DNA from: Globodera rostochiensis
Taxonomy: Eukaryota > Nematoda > Chromadorea > Rhabditida > Heteroderidae
NCBI GenBank assembly: GCA_018350325.1
Contig: JAEVLN010000040.1
Location: 62,001 to 126,000, forward strand
Direction: 5' to 3'
DNA: 64,000 bases
Each line of letters starts with the position of its first letter. Positions within the stretch are counted from its first letter, which is position 1. Of this stretch, positions 1-11,138 are shown piece after piece. The position numbers and the translations under genes are program-made. The notes beneath the pieces are model-generated. The model did not search any database. It had not been told where the DNA came from and saw only the letters and a program-made list of their open reading frames with translations.

Positions 1-624
1 TTATAGGTGGACAGAAAGAATAAGGAAAAATGACAAATACACACAACCCTGACAAAAAATATGTCATTGATTTCAGAATGAATGCCAATTGATTGACACG
101 ATTATAATGCATTATTTTTGGAAATCTGAATTATAAAGCTTGAATAAAAATCAATATTCGTAAAATTTGGAGAAAAATTAAAATACAAAAATTGAAGTTT
201 AATTTCCTTTTTTAAGTTTTATTTATTTAAAAAATATTAAAAAAAGACTTTTCAAAACAATGATTTGGGTAAAATCTAAAAAAGATGGTTTATTATATTT
301 ACATCCATTTGAAACTACAAAACAAAAAGCGAGAAAAACTGTACAACTGAAAAACGCTGTTTTAAACAAATTTGATAAGTTTTTTCTTTAATCATCTTTT
401 TTAATGAAAGAAAAAAGTTTTTTAAAGAGAAATTTTTGCTATGAAACAGATTGAAAAATCAATTTTATAGTAGTATTATAAATTTACTTCAAATTTGTAT
501 TTGTTATTTTTATTTATTTTTTGTAAATTTTTACTGATTGACATTTTTCTCTGCTTAAAATCCACATTTATGCGGGCTATGATCATTCATTTATGTAGAA
601 TAATCATATTGATCACATACATTT

Positions 625-3054
625 TCACTTCTCCTTCTCCCTCGGCTGCAAAGTGTGCCATCGGACGACCTAAAAAATTTTTTAAAATTAACAATGAAAA
701 TTTAAAAAAAAAGTTTTCTTACCGGCCTCCTCGTGAGCATCATCTCGCTCCACTGTTCTTGAGCTGCCAAACTCACGGACGGCAACTGGAGCTGGACAGA
801 GGAAAGGACCACCTGTAAAAGCCAAATAGAAAATTTAGGTAAAATAAAATGTTTAGACAATTTAAAAAGTATTAAAATGATAAATTTTTAGTTTTTTGAA
901 ATTGTAGCATTTTGCTGTTTCAAAAAAGTTGGTTGTTTTACCTCTCCAATGAAATCGTTTTTGCTCATTTTGTCATAGTCCCACACGGTGATGCTCATAT
1001 GCACTTTCTTCAGAAAAAAATAAATAAAATGTCAGTTTAATATTATGTTTTTTATCAAAATCGTATTATAAATAGACTTGGTCGGGACCGGGATTTTTGG
1101 GAAAACCGGGACCGAGATTGAGAAAATTAAAAAGCCGAGATTTTATAAGTGGGAAAATTAATCAATCCCGGTCAAAAAAACCGGGATTAATGGTCAAAAA
1201 CAAAGATTTGTCAATTTTGAAAAAAACCCTGGATTTTATAAGGGGGAAATTCAGTCCCAAATGACCAACTCTAATTAATAGAATATTGAAAACTTACATC
1301 CATTTTATCCGGCACCATTTTGAATTGGAAACTTTCATTGTAACTAAAAAAATATTTTTTAACAAAAAAATATTAAATTGCGTTTAAGTCATTTTAGATA
1401 ATTAAAATCTAAAATATTTTTATGTACAAAAATTTACTATGGATTCAAAGTTTTGTATTTAATGGCCGTTTTCTTCTTCGCACACAGCTTTTTGCCCTCG
1501 TAAAGGTGCATCTTGACGTAGGGGTCTAAAATTATGGAATTATTTTCTGTTTTTATTTTAATAAATTTTTTTTACCCGACGATCCGCTGACGTCCATTTT
1601 TTTCAAATTTCGGGCTTCCATTATGGTAACAGTTATTGTTCCCGAGGCAGGCCGATAACGAATCGAAAAACAGACGTCACCAAGACGCGACTCCTGCGAA
1701 AAAAAAATTATAAAATTTTTAAATGTTTTTTCAGTCGTGGACACCAACCAATTCATCAACATCTTTCGGAGCCTCAAAAAGTGTCCATTTTTGTGTTGTT
1801 GTGCCCAAATCGACTCCATTTAATGGCACAAAAAATTGGCCCAATCTATAAAATAAATATTAGAAATATAAAATATTTCATTAAAAAAATTTATTATTTA
1901 TTTTACCGATCATCTTTGCTGAGTCGATCAAAATCATAAGCAACAATTTCCAACGTTTTCCCCAACAATTCCGAATAAGGAATCTAATTTATATAAAAAT
2001 ATATTATTGCTTTTTTATTTCAATTTATAATATTATTTTATTTTTAATAAATTTCATTATATGAATTATTAATATCTATAATAACCTTGAAGATGAAAGT
2101 CTCATTGAATATCTAATTGAAAAATAAAAACTTAAAAATTTAAAAGAAAAAAGCACCGAAAATTACCGGGTTCAGTGTGTTCCGTTTGATTCGTGTTTCA
2201 AATTTTGGCTTTCGCTCTGGCAAAATGGTTACCTTGATGTAGGGATCACTAAAAAATATTATTTGTTATTGTTATTTTATTAAAATATTTTATTTTATTT
2301 GCCTCATTCCGTTACGGTCCATTGCTGGCAAATCTTTGCACTCCAAAATAGTCACCATTAACTTAATACAAAAAAAACAAAGTTAGAGTTTACACTAACT
2401 ATGCCAAACTTAGAGTTTACACTAATTTATGCTAAAGTTAGCGTTTACACTAAATCTTAAAGTCAGTCTAAAATGAAATCTTAACCTTTAATATAATTAA
2501 AAAATAAATAAAAATTCAATACTTCCTAGTGCACGAAATTTTAAAAATTACTCGATTCGTGGTAAAGTCGTAATCCAAACGAAAGTGCAATTGACCAAAT
2601 AAATCCGGTGGCATTTGTTCTTCAGTCGGCATAGAATTTTGCCTTCAGAAAATAAAAATTCAATTTATATAATTTAAAATTTTATTTCCATTAACGAAAT
2701 AAAAATTTTAGCTTTTTTTAACCTTTCAACAACTTGTTGTTGCCCCACTTTGCTGCTGTTTTTGCTTGTCGTACTGGTTGTAGAAAATTGATGTCGAATT
2801 GTTGTGCTGCAACTGGACGGATCGATGGGATGTTTTTCGTCAAAAAACTAAAAAAATATATTAAAAATTAGATAATAATAATAATAATTTTTTTTTGCCT
2901 CATCGATAGAGCTCGAATGTTTCCGGAAAGTTGAATTTTGTTGTGAGTACGGAAGACATAAGCGGAAAATGCGCAAAAGCGCATTTTTGCTGCATGTGGC
3001 AGTTATGAAGCCGCCTCCAATTCTGCTGAACGTGTCGGAGACCGTGCCGAACAT
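625..3054 (-). CDS. Synaptotagmin-like protein with tandem C2 domains (14 exons)
   Basis: Calcium sensor of regulated exocytosis by family. Exons, 5' to 3' on the minus strand: 3054-2899, 2847-2723, 2642-2552, 2361-2303, 2248-2167, 2112-2086, 1983-1907, 1845-1749, 1693-1576, 1525-1438, 1343-1298, 1007-942, 812-723, 669-625. They join in phase to 388 codons plus TGA. C2A starts near residue 107 ([13 protein letters not shown]) and has SDPYIKV and [12 protein letters not shown]2B starts near residue 230 ([12 protein letters not shown]) and has [27 protein letters not shown] and a C-terminal RWHTLQ. The acidic calcium-binding loop residues look kept in both domains. Introns 1 and 4 appear to use GC donors. 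No transmembrane segment is visible in the first 90 residues, unlike typical synaptotagmins. The frame is open upstream of the chosen ATG after a possible acceptor, so a further 5' exon carrying the membrane anchor is possible. Confidence 0.92.
1073..1273. mobile_element. Decayed hAT-like MITE in a synaptotagmin intron
   Basis: Imperfect terminal inverted repeats TAGACTTGGTC and GACCAACTCTA bound about 200 bp between exons 11 and 12 of the synaptotagmin gene. The interior is rich in CCGGGA/TCCCGG motifs, as in other elements here. The flanking 8-mers match only partly, so the target duplication has decayed or the ends are slightly off. Confidence 0.5.
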
Positions 3055-3189
3055 TTTTTGCAAATTTTTAATGAATTTTAATCTGCCAAAACCAAAATAA
3101 TATATAAAACATTCTCGAACTAAAAATGGCAATTCCGTCAAAATCTTCAATAAAGATCGGCTACCGGTCCGAATCCTCCAAGATGGGCG

Positions 3190-3370
3190 ATTCAATCCCA
3201 TACTGAAGCTAAGATTAAGCCTAGCTTAGACTTAGGCTTAAGCCTAGACTTAAGTAAGCCTAAGCCTGAGCTGCTTACCTTTGGCCTAGCTTAGGCTTAT
3301 TGAGGGTATTCGGGAAGTTTGGCTGTGGAAAGATTCGGACACAGGAGGGGGGGGGGGAGCGGAAGCGGAT
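3190..3370. repeat. Telomere-like AAGCCT/TTAGGC repeat with attached GC-rich tail
   Basis: Dense, partly inverted copies of AAGCCT, TTAGGC and GCTTAGAC are followed by a tail containing TTCGGGAAG, TTTGGCTGTGG and a poly-G run. The same arrangement recurs at 17875-18095, so this is a dispersed family. The nematode telomere hexamer is TTAGGC, but the copies here are degenerate. Confidence 0.6.
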
Positions 3371-5163
3371 TTCCTTACTTTTTTAGGAATTTTCTTCAAA
3401 GTCCCTTTCTAATGCTAATTGACGTGAATCAAAGAGCCCAAAGGTTCTTCCATTAACGTTATTCCTGGATTAAATTTTAATCCCAATTTTTCTCACACTT
3501 TTCTTCGGTCTTAGTGAATTATAAAATATTTATAGGAAGAGCACAAAAAGAAAAAAAGGAAGAACGTATGACAAATGCAATGTCATAAATGTCTAGAAAT
3601 TGTCCCTTCAGGCAAACCAAAGAAATTAAAAAAACAGAAAACCCCCCGGGTCCAAATGTCATTTCCAGAGACGTCATCAACAGGAATAGACTTTTTGCCT
3701 CTCAAAACAGATTAAAACTATGACAAAATTCTTAATTTGAGTGTTACCTAAAATTATATTAAAAAGTAATAAAAAGATTGGAAAAAACATTGAAGAAACC
3801 AATAAAATTTCAAAAAATTTGAATTATAAATTAGAATTTTAACAAATATTTAATCTTTAAAATATTATCTTAATTTTTTCATATTTTATTTTTTAAAAAC
3901 TAGGTTTTAAGCGAAAATTATAAAAAACGCTCAAGGGGAGGAAAATTAAAAAATGCCGTGGAGGAAAAAGTGTAAGTACATAAAGAAGCGGAAAATAATT
4001 TATTTAAGTGATGGACGAAGAAGAAGCAGCAGCCCTTACCCCCGGCTTTTTATGCACTTGGAGAAAAAGCCATCAAATTTCTGCGAAAATTTTTTAATTT
4101 AAATTTTGTTTTGCACTGAAACAAAAAGATATTTTTAAAAAGCAAGCTTCAATGTTTATAATTTTATTTAAAAAAGAGTATAATTTTTAATTATTTTGTG
4201 AAGTATTTTATAGAATTCTTTTCAAAAATTATGTTAACTTTAAAAAGTCCCGACTTTTTTGGTGTCAAAAGTTTTTGTTTAAAATTAAAAGTTCTTTAGT
4301 CCCCACCAGACACTTAAGTCACGCTAAAAGTGCATTTGTAAGAAAAGAAAGGATTTGGTCTCTTAGAAACGGATCGAAAATGAGAGAAAATGCCCTCGTT
4401 AAATTTTTTTTTGTTGTTAAAATGGATAAAAAAAGGATCAAATTTATTAACAATAAATAAAATTGGCATTCAAAATCTTTGAAAATCAATTTGGAATTCC
4501 CATACAACTAATTCAGAAATCCCGATTTTTTTACAAGTTGTTAATATTTAAAAAAAAATTCGGTTTATAACAAAATTTTTGATATGAAAATATTTAATGT
4601 AAAAAGATACTTTTATAGGGTTTTGGACAACCGGGCTCAATTTGCATAGTATGATTTCATGAATATTCAATTTAAAATGCATTCTGGCACCAAATGATCA
4701 CCCCTCCACCCAAATGCCGAAAAAAAATTAGATTTTGGATTACAAAATGTGGTCAACCAATTGTGGCAATTATCCCAAAATATAATCTTGCCGCAGAAGT
4801 GAATTATTGGCAATTTTTGTGCCTTTGTAAATTGGCATTTGCTCGCAATTTCTGGCCCCAATATGAAAATTGGTAGCTGTGGGAGAGAAACCTTTGGCCA
4901 AGCAATTGGCACTAATTTAATGATTTGATTATTCAATTAATCAGTCAATTTTGAAGCAAACTGAAAATTATTCATAAATTTTATTTTATATTATTTAATT
5001 ACGCTTCTCATTTGTGCCATTTGCCATCAATATGGCACCATTTCAGTGATGTTGCATAAATGAAGAACCAAAAATCCTATGGATGTGAACGGAAGGAAGA
5101 GAAAAAAGACAATTATTGTGGAATAAGAAAGGATGGGGAAGTGACAAGAAAAGGGATGAATGG
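3371..5163. other. Intergenic stretch with no gene seen
   Basis: AT-rich DNA with short open frames only, none with a recognisable domain, good splice context or family resemblance. I see no RNA gene or repeat beyond simple A/T runs. Confidence 0.5.
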
Positions 5164-5171
5164 GTTTGTTG

Positions 5172-5387
5172 TACAGAGAGCTCGGACTTAAGGACCGATC
5201 GAGAATCTCGATAAATCTCGGTCGAGATTGCCGAGATTTCGATCGAGAATCTCAAAGATCTCGGTATAATTTTGTCAATCGAGATTTCGATAGAGAATCT
5301 CAAAGATCTCGGTATAATTTGTCAATCGAGATTTCGATCAAAAATTTCAAAAATCTCGATCGAGAATCTCGATCGGTCCGTGCTCTA
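5172..5387. mobile_element. hAT-type MITE, 8-bp target duplication GTTTGTTG
   Basis: The ends TACAGAGAGCTCGGAC and GTCCGTGCTCTA are related by inversion and are flanked by perfect GTTTGTTG (5164-5171 and 5388-5395). The 216-bp interior consists of GAGATTTCGAT / AATCTCGATCG motifs, including a tandem duplication of about 54 bp. It has no coding capacity. Confidence 0.8.
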
Positions 5388-5395
5388 GTTTGTTG

Positions 5396-7284
5396 AAGAA
5401 AGATGAAATGGTGGAATGAAGATGCTTACTTTTATGATGATGTTGATAAGAGATGAGGATGATGAAGAATGAGATGAAGATGACGTGTGATGGCCGATGA
5501 AAGAAAATGAAGATGGGTGATAAGTGTTAAGAATGAAGATGATAATAAAGTAAGAGATAGGCAAAATAGTAGCCTCTGACGGGATTCGAAGTTCGAACTA
5601 CTACGACTCTCGGCATAGCGATTAGAGTTCTCGGTTTCAGGCTAAACCAAAAAACCCAAAAAATTTCCAGGTATTATATACTAAATCAGGCGCTGAGATT
5701 GATAATGGACAGTCACCGCGAGTAGGGCAGCGTCAATTTTGCGCGCCTGACTATTCAGGACCGCCATTTGGCGCCCGCCGGTCATCTGAGCGCCAGATGC
5801 TCGCCCATCGGTTTCAGACCAAACCAAAAAAGCAAAAAAATTTAGGTTTGGTTTAAGTCTGCCTTCCACCCCCCGCCCCCGCCCCATCCAACAGGAGGCG
5901 GCGGGCGTGTGGAGAAGGCTCCTCACATCGCATCAAAATTTGAAGAATGATGTCGGCGGGGGTCGAAAAAGGACGTAATGAAAGCATAATGAGAAGGCAA
6001 AGGAGGGGGAAGGGGGGGATAACTCTTTTTGTTCATGGCTTTTTCTTCTTAGGACCTTCGGCGGGCTAATCCTTCTCACCAATGAAAGAAGGGGAAAAAA
6101 AGTTTAAACAAAAATTGAATAATTTTAAATTTTGAGCGTGGGAAAGAAGTAAGTGCTATCAAAGCATATGCAAAAAAAGTAGGGTTGTACGGGACCAGCC
6201 AGTACTGAAATGGCCTTTTTCCTATTTTGGTACTGAAATTTTGATCCCGGTTTTTCAAAATTCCTTCAAAACTTTCCTGGTCCCGGTTTTTTACCAACAT
6301 TTTTTTGTCCGAAAGGATGAATAATAATGAATGAAGGTTAAAATAAATTTTTGTTTTGTTTTTTAAATTAAAAATTTTATGTGAAAATGGGAAATTATTG
6401 TTTTATTGACGAAGCAATAAAAATAATTCTTTTTGATAAGCCATTTTTGTGTTTAATGAGGAGGGACATTAAAAAGATGCATACGTAAATATAAATATTT
6501 TCTAAACTATACAAATTTCGAAAATCTTTTTAAAGGCAAAATTCAAAATTTATTTTAAAAGTTTTTTAAAGTTAACTGCAAAATAAAAGTGACCAAATTA
6601 GGAAAAAAAAATTCATGGCGTTTTTATAATTCAAAAATTGAGTCTTTTTATCCTTTTGAAGCCTTTTCGGAATAATTTTTCATCCCCGATAGTCAAATAA
6701 CACATACATAAAATTCTTTGCACGTCCCAAGAATTCCAAAATGAAATTGCTTGCAAATTTTTTTTTGGTAAAATTTTTATATTGTCTCAAAAGGCTCATT
6801 TTATTAAAATTCCAATTGTATTTACCCATAAATCACGCAAAAATGATGGGATTCCACGCATATTAATTGGAAATGTGAAGTAAAAAAGTGGGCGAATTTA
6901 CCCCTGAGGATTCGTCGAAAACGAATAAAAAAATTTTTTACATTAATTAGAGGGCGGCGTCAGCAGAAAATTTGTCGTTTAATTTTGCCATTAAATATTT
7001 TAATTGCAAGTGCAATTAACGAATGTTGTTGATAATTATATTTTTCCGGTTATCAACCACCATTAAAGATCAAACAAATTTTCTTAAGAAAATATACAAA
7101 CTTGAGATTTAAATTTTCGATCGTTTTGCTGAGTTCCTCAAAAATTCCTTCCCGGTGAGAAAAGACTTGGAGAGCCCATAGAAATCTTGAAGAAGCCTTT
7201 TCCAAAAGTGAATGCCCCCCAAGGTGAACATTTTGAAATTTTTATTTATTTTTGGCTGTATTGCGGTGCCCAACTTCCCGGTGG
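5396..7284. other. Intergenic stretch with repeat fragments, no gene seen
   Basis: Around 5565-5640 the minus strand shows a T-arm-like box (CTTCGAATCCCG), suggesting a tRNA-derived relic, but no cloverleaf. Around 6185-6300 there is a CCGGGA-rich fragment of the type found in the hAT-like elements. The remainder is AT-rich, with GA-rich simple sequence at 5440-5560. Confidence 0.4.
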
Positions 7285-7292
7285 GTGAAAAC

Positions 7293-7829
7293 TAGAATAG
7301 GTCTGGACCGGGATTTTGGGAAAAATAGGAACGGGATTAACAGGGGACCGTGAAAGCCGGGATCGGGAAAAATATTAAAAATAAAATCGGAAAAATTTAA
7401 AAGAATTTTTATAATTGTTTATGCCACCCTAGGTACAATTTCACGCTTTGTTGAAGACATTCTGAAGGTAGGCAAACTCGAAAACTATCGCATTGAATAA
7501 TGTGTATAATTTTTTAAGAATGTTGAGAAAATTCATCCAAAATTGCAAATAAAAATTACACTTCGATTCGCTTTAACACCATCAAAAAAAAATTCTCTCC
7601 GAAAAGATACCACCATTAGGGGGTGCTTAACCTGCCCGGATCCAACCCCCGGATACCGGGTATCCCGGATCCTGGACACCCGGTTACCGGTACCGGATGA
7701 TTTGCCCAAAACACCCGGATACCGGACCCGTTCTTGTCAAACCCTAGTCTAAACCAAATAATAGATCCTAAAAATAGTCAAAAATAGTCACGGGAATTTC
7801 CCGACCGGTCCCGGTCCCGACCTACTCTA
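7293..7829. mobile_element. hAT-type MITE, 8-bp target duplication GTGAAAAC
   Basis: The terminal inverted repeats TAGAATAGGTC and GACCTACTCTA enclose 537 bp and are flanked by perfect GTGAAAAC at 7285-7292 and 7830-7837. CCGGGA and ATACCGG motifs fill the interior. No transposase frame is present, so it is non-autonomous. Confidence 0.8.
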
Positions 7830-7837
7830 GTGAAAAC

Positions 7838-10809
7838 TTCATGGAGCCCAGGAAAAGGTTATATCTTTTAGCACATATTTCATCACTAAAGCATTCACTT
7901 CAATAATTCTTTCTCGGACCAAAAATTTTCGCTTTAAATTTTTAAAGGCATTGCTTCAAATTCTATATTAAATAAAATTTGAACTCCATAAAATATAAAA
8001 TAAAAAATTCTTTGAAGCACGTAAATTCTTTAGACCCCAACCATAAACCATACAAAATTCTTCTCTAATCCTTTAATGAAGCGCAAAAGATTTGTTCGGA
8101 TTATTTTTCGCACCGATCTAATCCCTTTCCTAAACTCGTTCGATGGCATTTTTGGTCTTTGGATTACATTTTTTTTGAAATTAAAAAATGGGAAATTTTG
8201 AACGGAGAAAATTTTGGGTCTAAATAAGAGCCCTTGACTGGCATGACGATTATGGACAAAATGTTAGCAGTTGCACTGCGATCAAAAAGGGAGGAAGCCA
8301 GATCAAAGCAATATTTCAGCAATCGCGGAAATGCCAAATCCTACCTTCCTTGGAGATAGTTAAATTGACCCTTTTCGGCAATCCTGCAGAATGGGGATCC
8401 CAAATTTTTTTTCAAAAAATAAAAACATTTTATAAAGTCGTTAGAAAATAGTTTTTAGGGCTGTTCTGGGACGTAGAATCCGAATCTGACCTCCATTTTG
8501 CCCTATTTCGAACCCCGGACCCGAATTCAAATTTTTCAAAAAATCGATTTTCTAAATTTTACAATAAATATTGAAAAAGGTCGTTTCCAGCGTTTTCTGA
8601 TGAGTAGAATTCGAATCTGATATCTAAAAATCCAAATTAATGCGTTTGGTTGTTTGTTTTTGCAAAAGAATAGGGTTTTTTGAAAACGAGGGCTATTACC
8701 AAAATCAAGTGATTGATGAAAAATCTTAGATAAAATCAAAGATTTGACAAAATCTAAGGTCAGATTCGTGATCAGCACCCCCGAAACCCACCGAATATGA
8801 ATTTTTAGCTCAAATGACAAAGTATGAAGTAGGGATCCCCATCCTGCAGGATTGCCCACTTTTCAATTTCAAAGCATTCACAAAAACAAAAACCGTCCGT
8901 CCACCCCGGTGAGCTCCATCAAAAAGAACTTCAAAATGGAGACACAATTCAACAAAAAGCACGCCTTAATAAACAAACAAGGACGCGCTAGGTAAAAGGC
9001 GCCAAATCGCAAAGCTGATGAACTAAAAATTTATTTGAGCGAAATTCAAACAAAAATCAATGAGCCCGGGAGATGAAAAAATGTAATGCAATTCCGGGAT
9101 TCGATGAATTCGTCGCCAAAATCTTTCGCTGCCCGTACACAAAACGAAGAAAATCCAATTTCGGCGCTTCAATTTAGGACAAAAAAAACAAACAAAAACA
9201 ATTGACTGAGTGCGTGAGCTGTAGCCTAGATAAGGTCCACCAAAATCTTTATCAAACACCTTCCCGCTCAATCGATGTGTCTGTGTCAACGTTAATTAAG
9301 CTAATTAAAATTGAAAGACAAAGAGAAAATGTTTAGGCAATTCCGGGAGCTCTTTCTTGTCTCGAAGCCGCGTTTGTGTAGGCGCTCGTTTGTTTCATAA
9401 ATGGCCGATTAGGGAGCAGCAAGTTTTGATGGATTGCTTTAACAAAACCGCGATGGTACTGCTCACGAGCTTTCTCACTGACCGAAGGGCTAAAGAAAGG
9501 TAGAGCTACGTTTCTTTATTATTAATATTCTTTTAAATTTAAATAAAGTCCTACTACAGTTTTGAAATTGTTTGGCGTAATGTTAGAACAAAAAATGTAT
9601 AGCAAAAAATCGGGTACGAACCGAGCCCTCTGCTAATTGCACCGTTTTATCTGAAACAACGGCAAATCAAATTCAAAAAACAAAAGGAATTTTTGAGAAA
9701 AGGGCATTTTACCTGCTGGCCTGTAATATACACCACTTTTCAATTCAAAATCACGAAAAAAATTCTTCTAAAATTACAGAAATCTCAAAAGGACAAAATT
9801 TCAACTTGTAACAATTGGGGTACGCCTAAAATAACGTACAAATCTTTAAAAAAAAGTACATATGGGAACCCTGAATTACAGGGATTTTATAGTATTACTC
9901 GCTTAACTTTGACAAAATGAAACTCACTTAAGCAATTTTTGCTTGTAACTCGCATTCAACACGTTCAGTTTTTGCAACATATTGGCCACTGAAGAAAACA
10001 AGTATATTAATATAAAATACAGAAGTCAACAAATTTTATAGGTTATTTATTGCTGAGCTGAGTATGTTTGTATAGTAAATGTCTACAGATAAAGCAAATG
10101 CAACTTTTTTTTAGGTCACTTTTTACTGATTTTAATAAAACTTATAAAAATAAATGCTGTTTTGGTGGTTTTTTCAGGTTGCTTTGTGTGGACTTTTTGT
10201 AGTTTTTTTTTTTTGCAAAAAGGAATGAAAAAAATGCTTACAATTTTGAATATTGGCATAACGTTCACAAAAAGCTTGACAAAAGGCATTTATCACCCAA
10301 ATGCATTAATGACATCGCAATTCTGATTTTTTGCGGAAGTTATGACTAGTGATGGAATTTAACAGTTCCTAATTTTTTCCTGACTTCCCCCCTATCAGGG
10401 TTGAACGCAATCAAATTTTAATTGCGGACAACAATACGCGATTTCGGCAACCAGCAATTTTATTTTGGATATTCCAAATTTTATAAAACTTGAACTCCAA
10501 ACTAGTTACCCGGATCTGCTTCTAATGGTTAGCAAATATGCTAAAATTGTGCTTTGTACACATATATAAATCAATCAAAAATAATTGTAATAATAATAAA
10601 GTCTCACTACACAAAAAACATTTGTTTGTCGGCCCGCCCGCTTCTCTTACCATATGTTTTTGGGCGGTCGTCCCTTTGATAAAAACAAAAGTGCGCTATT
10701 TTTCCTGCATGCATTCTGTTTCCGCTGGACCACAAATGATGCGCAAAATAAAACACGTCGCCGAAAAGGAAGTTGATGGGCCAATGTTGTCGGTCTCTTG
10801 AAAAGTGTG
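7838..10809. other. Intergenic stretch with no gene seen
   Basis: No open frame longer than about 107 codons and none with recognisable motifs. Around 9610-9670 the minus strand carries a B-box-like CGGTTCGTACCC that could be a tRNA or SINE remnant. Confidence 0.4.
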
Positions 10810-10817
10810 GTTCATAT

Positions 10818-10988
10818 TAGGGTTGGCCCCGAAGGGGGGGGGGGTCCCCGGTCAAACCAGGGAACAATATACCGGTGATGACAAAACGGGGATCCCTGTT
10901 TTCGGGGATGAGCAAACCGGGGACCGGGGATGAGAATGTCCGCGGGGATCCCCGGTTTTCCCCGCCCCTCCCCTCCGGACCAACCTTA
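10818..10988. mobile_element. hAT-type MITE with near-perfect 8-bp duplication
   Basis: The element begins TAGGGTTGGCC and ends GACCAACCTTA, flanked by GTTCATAT on the left and GTTCACAT on the right (one mismatch). The interior is dominated by CGGGGA/TCCCCG strings and a poly-G run near 10838. It is non-coding. Confidence 0.7.
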
Positions 10989-11138
10989 GTTCACATACTC
11001 TTTGGAGAATCGACATTTTTCGTAAATTATTCCCCCAGTGGACAAAAACCGAAAGAAAGAAAAATCCCGAGTGCCAAAATGAGCAAAATTAATTTTATTT
11101 TTTTAAAGCGTGCCTGGAGGCTTTATAAAGAATTATGC

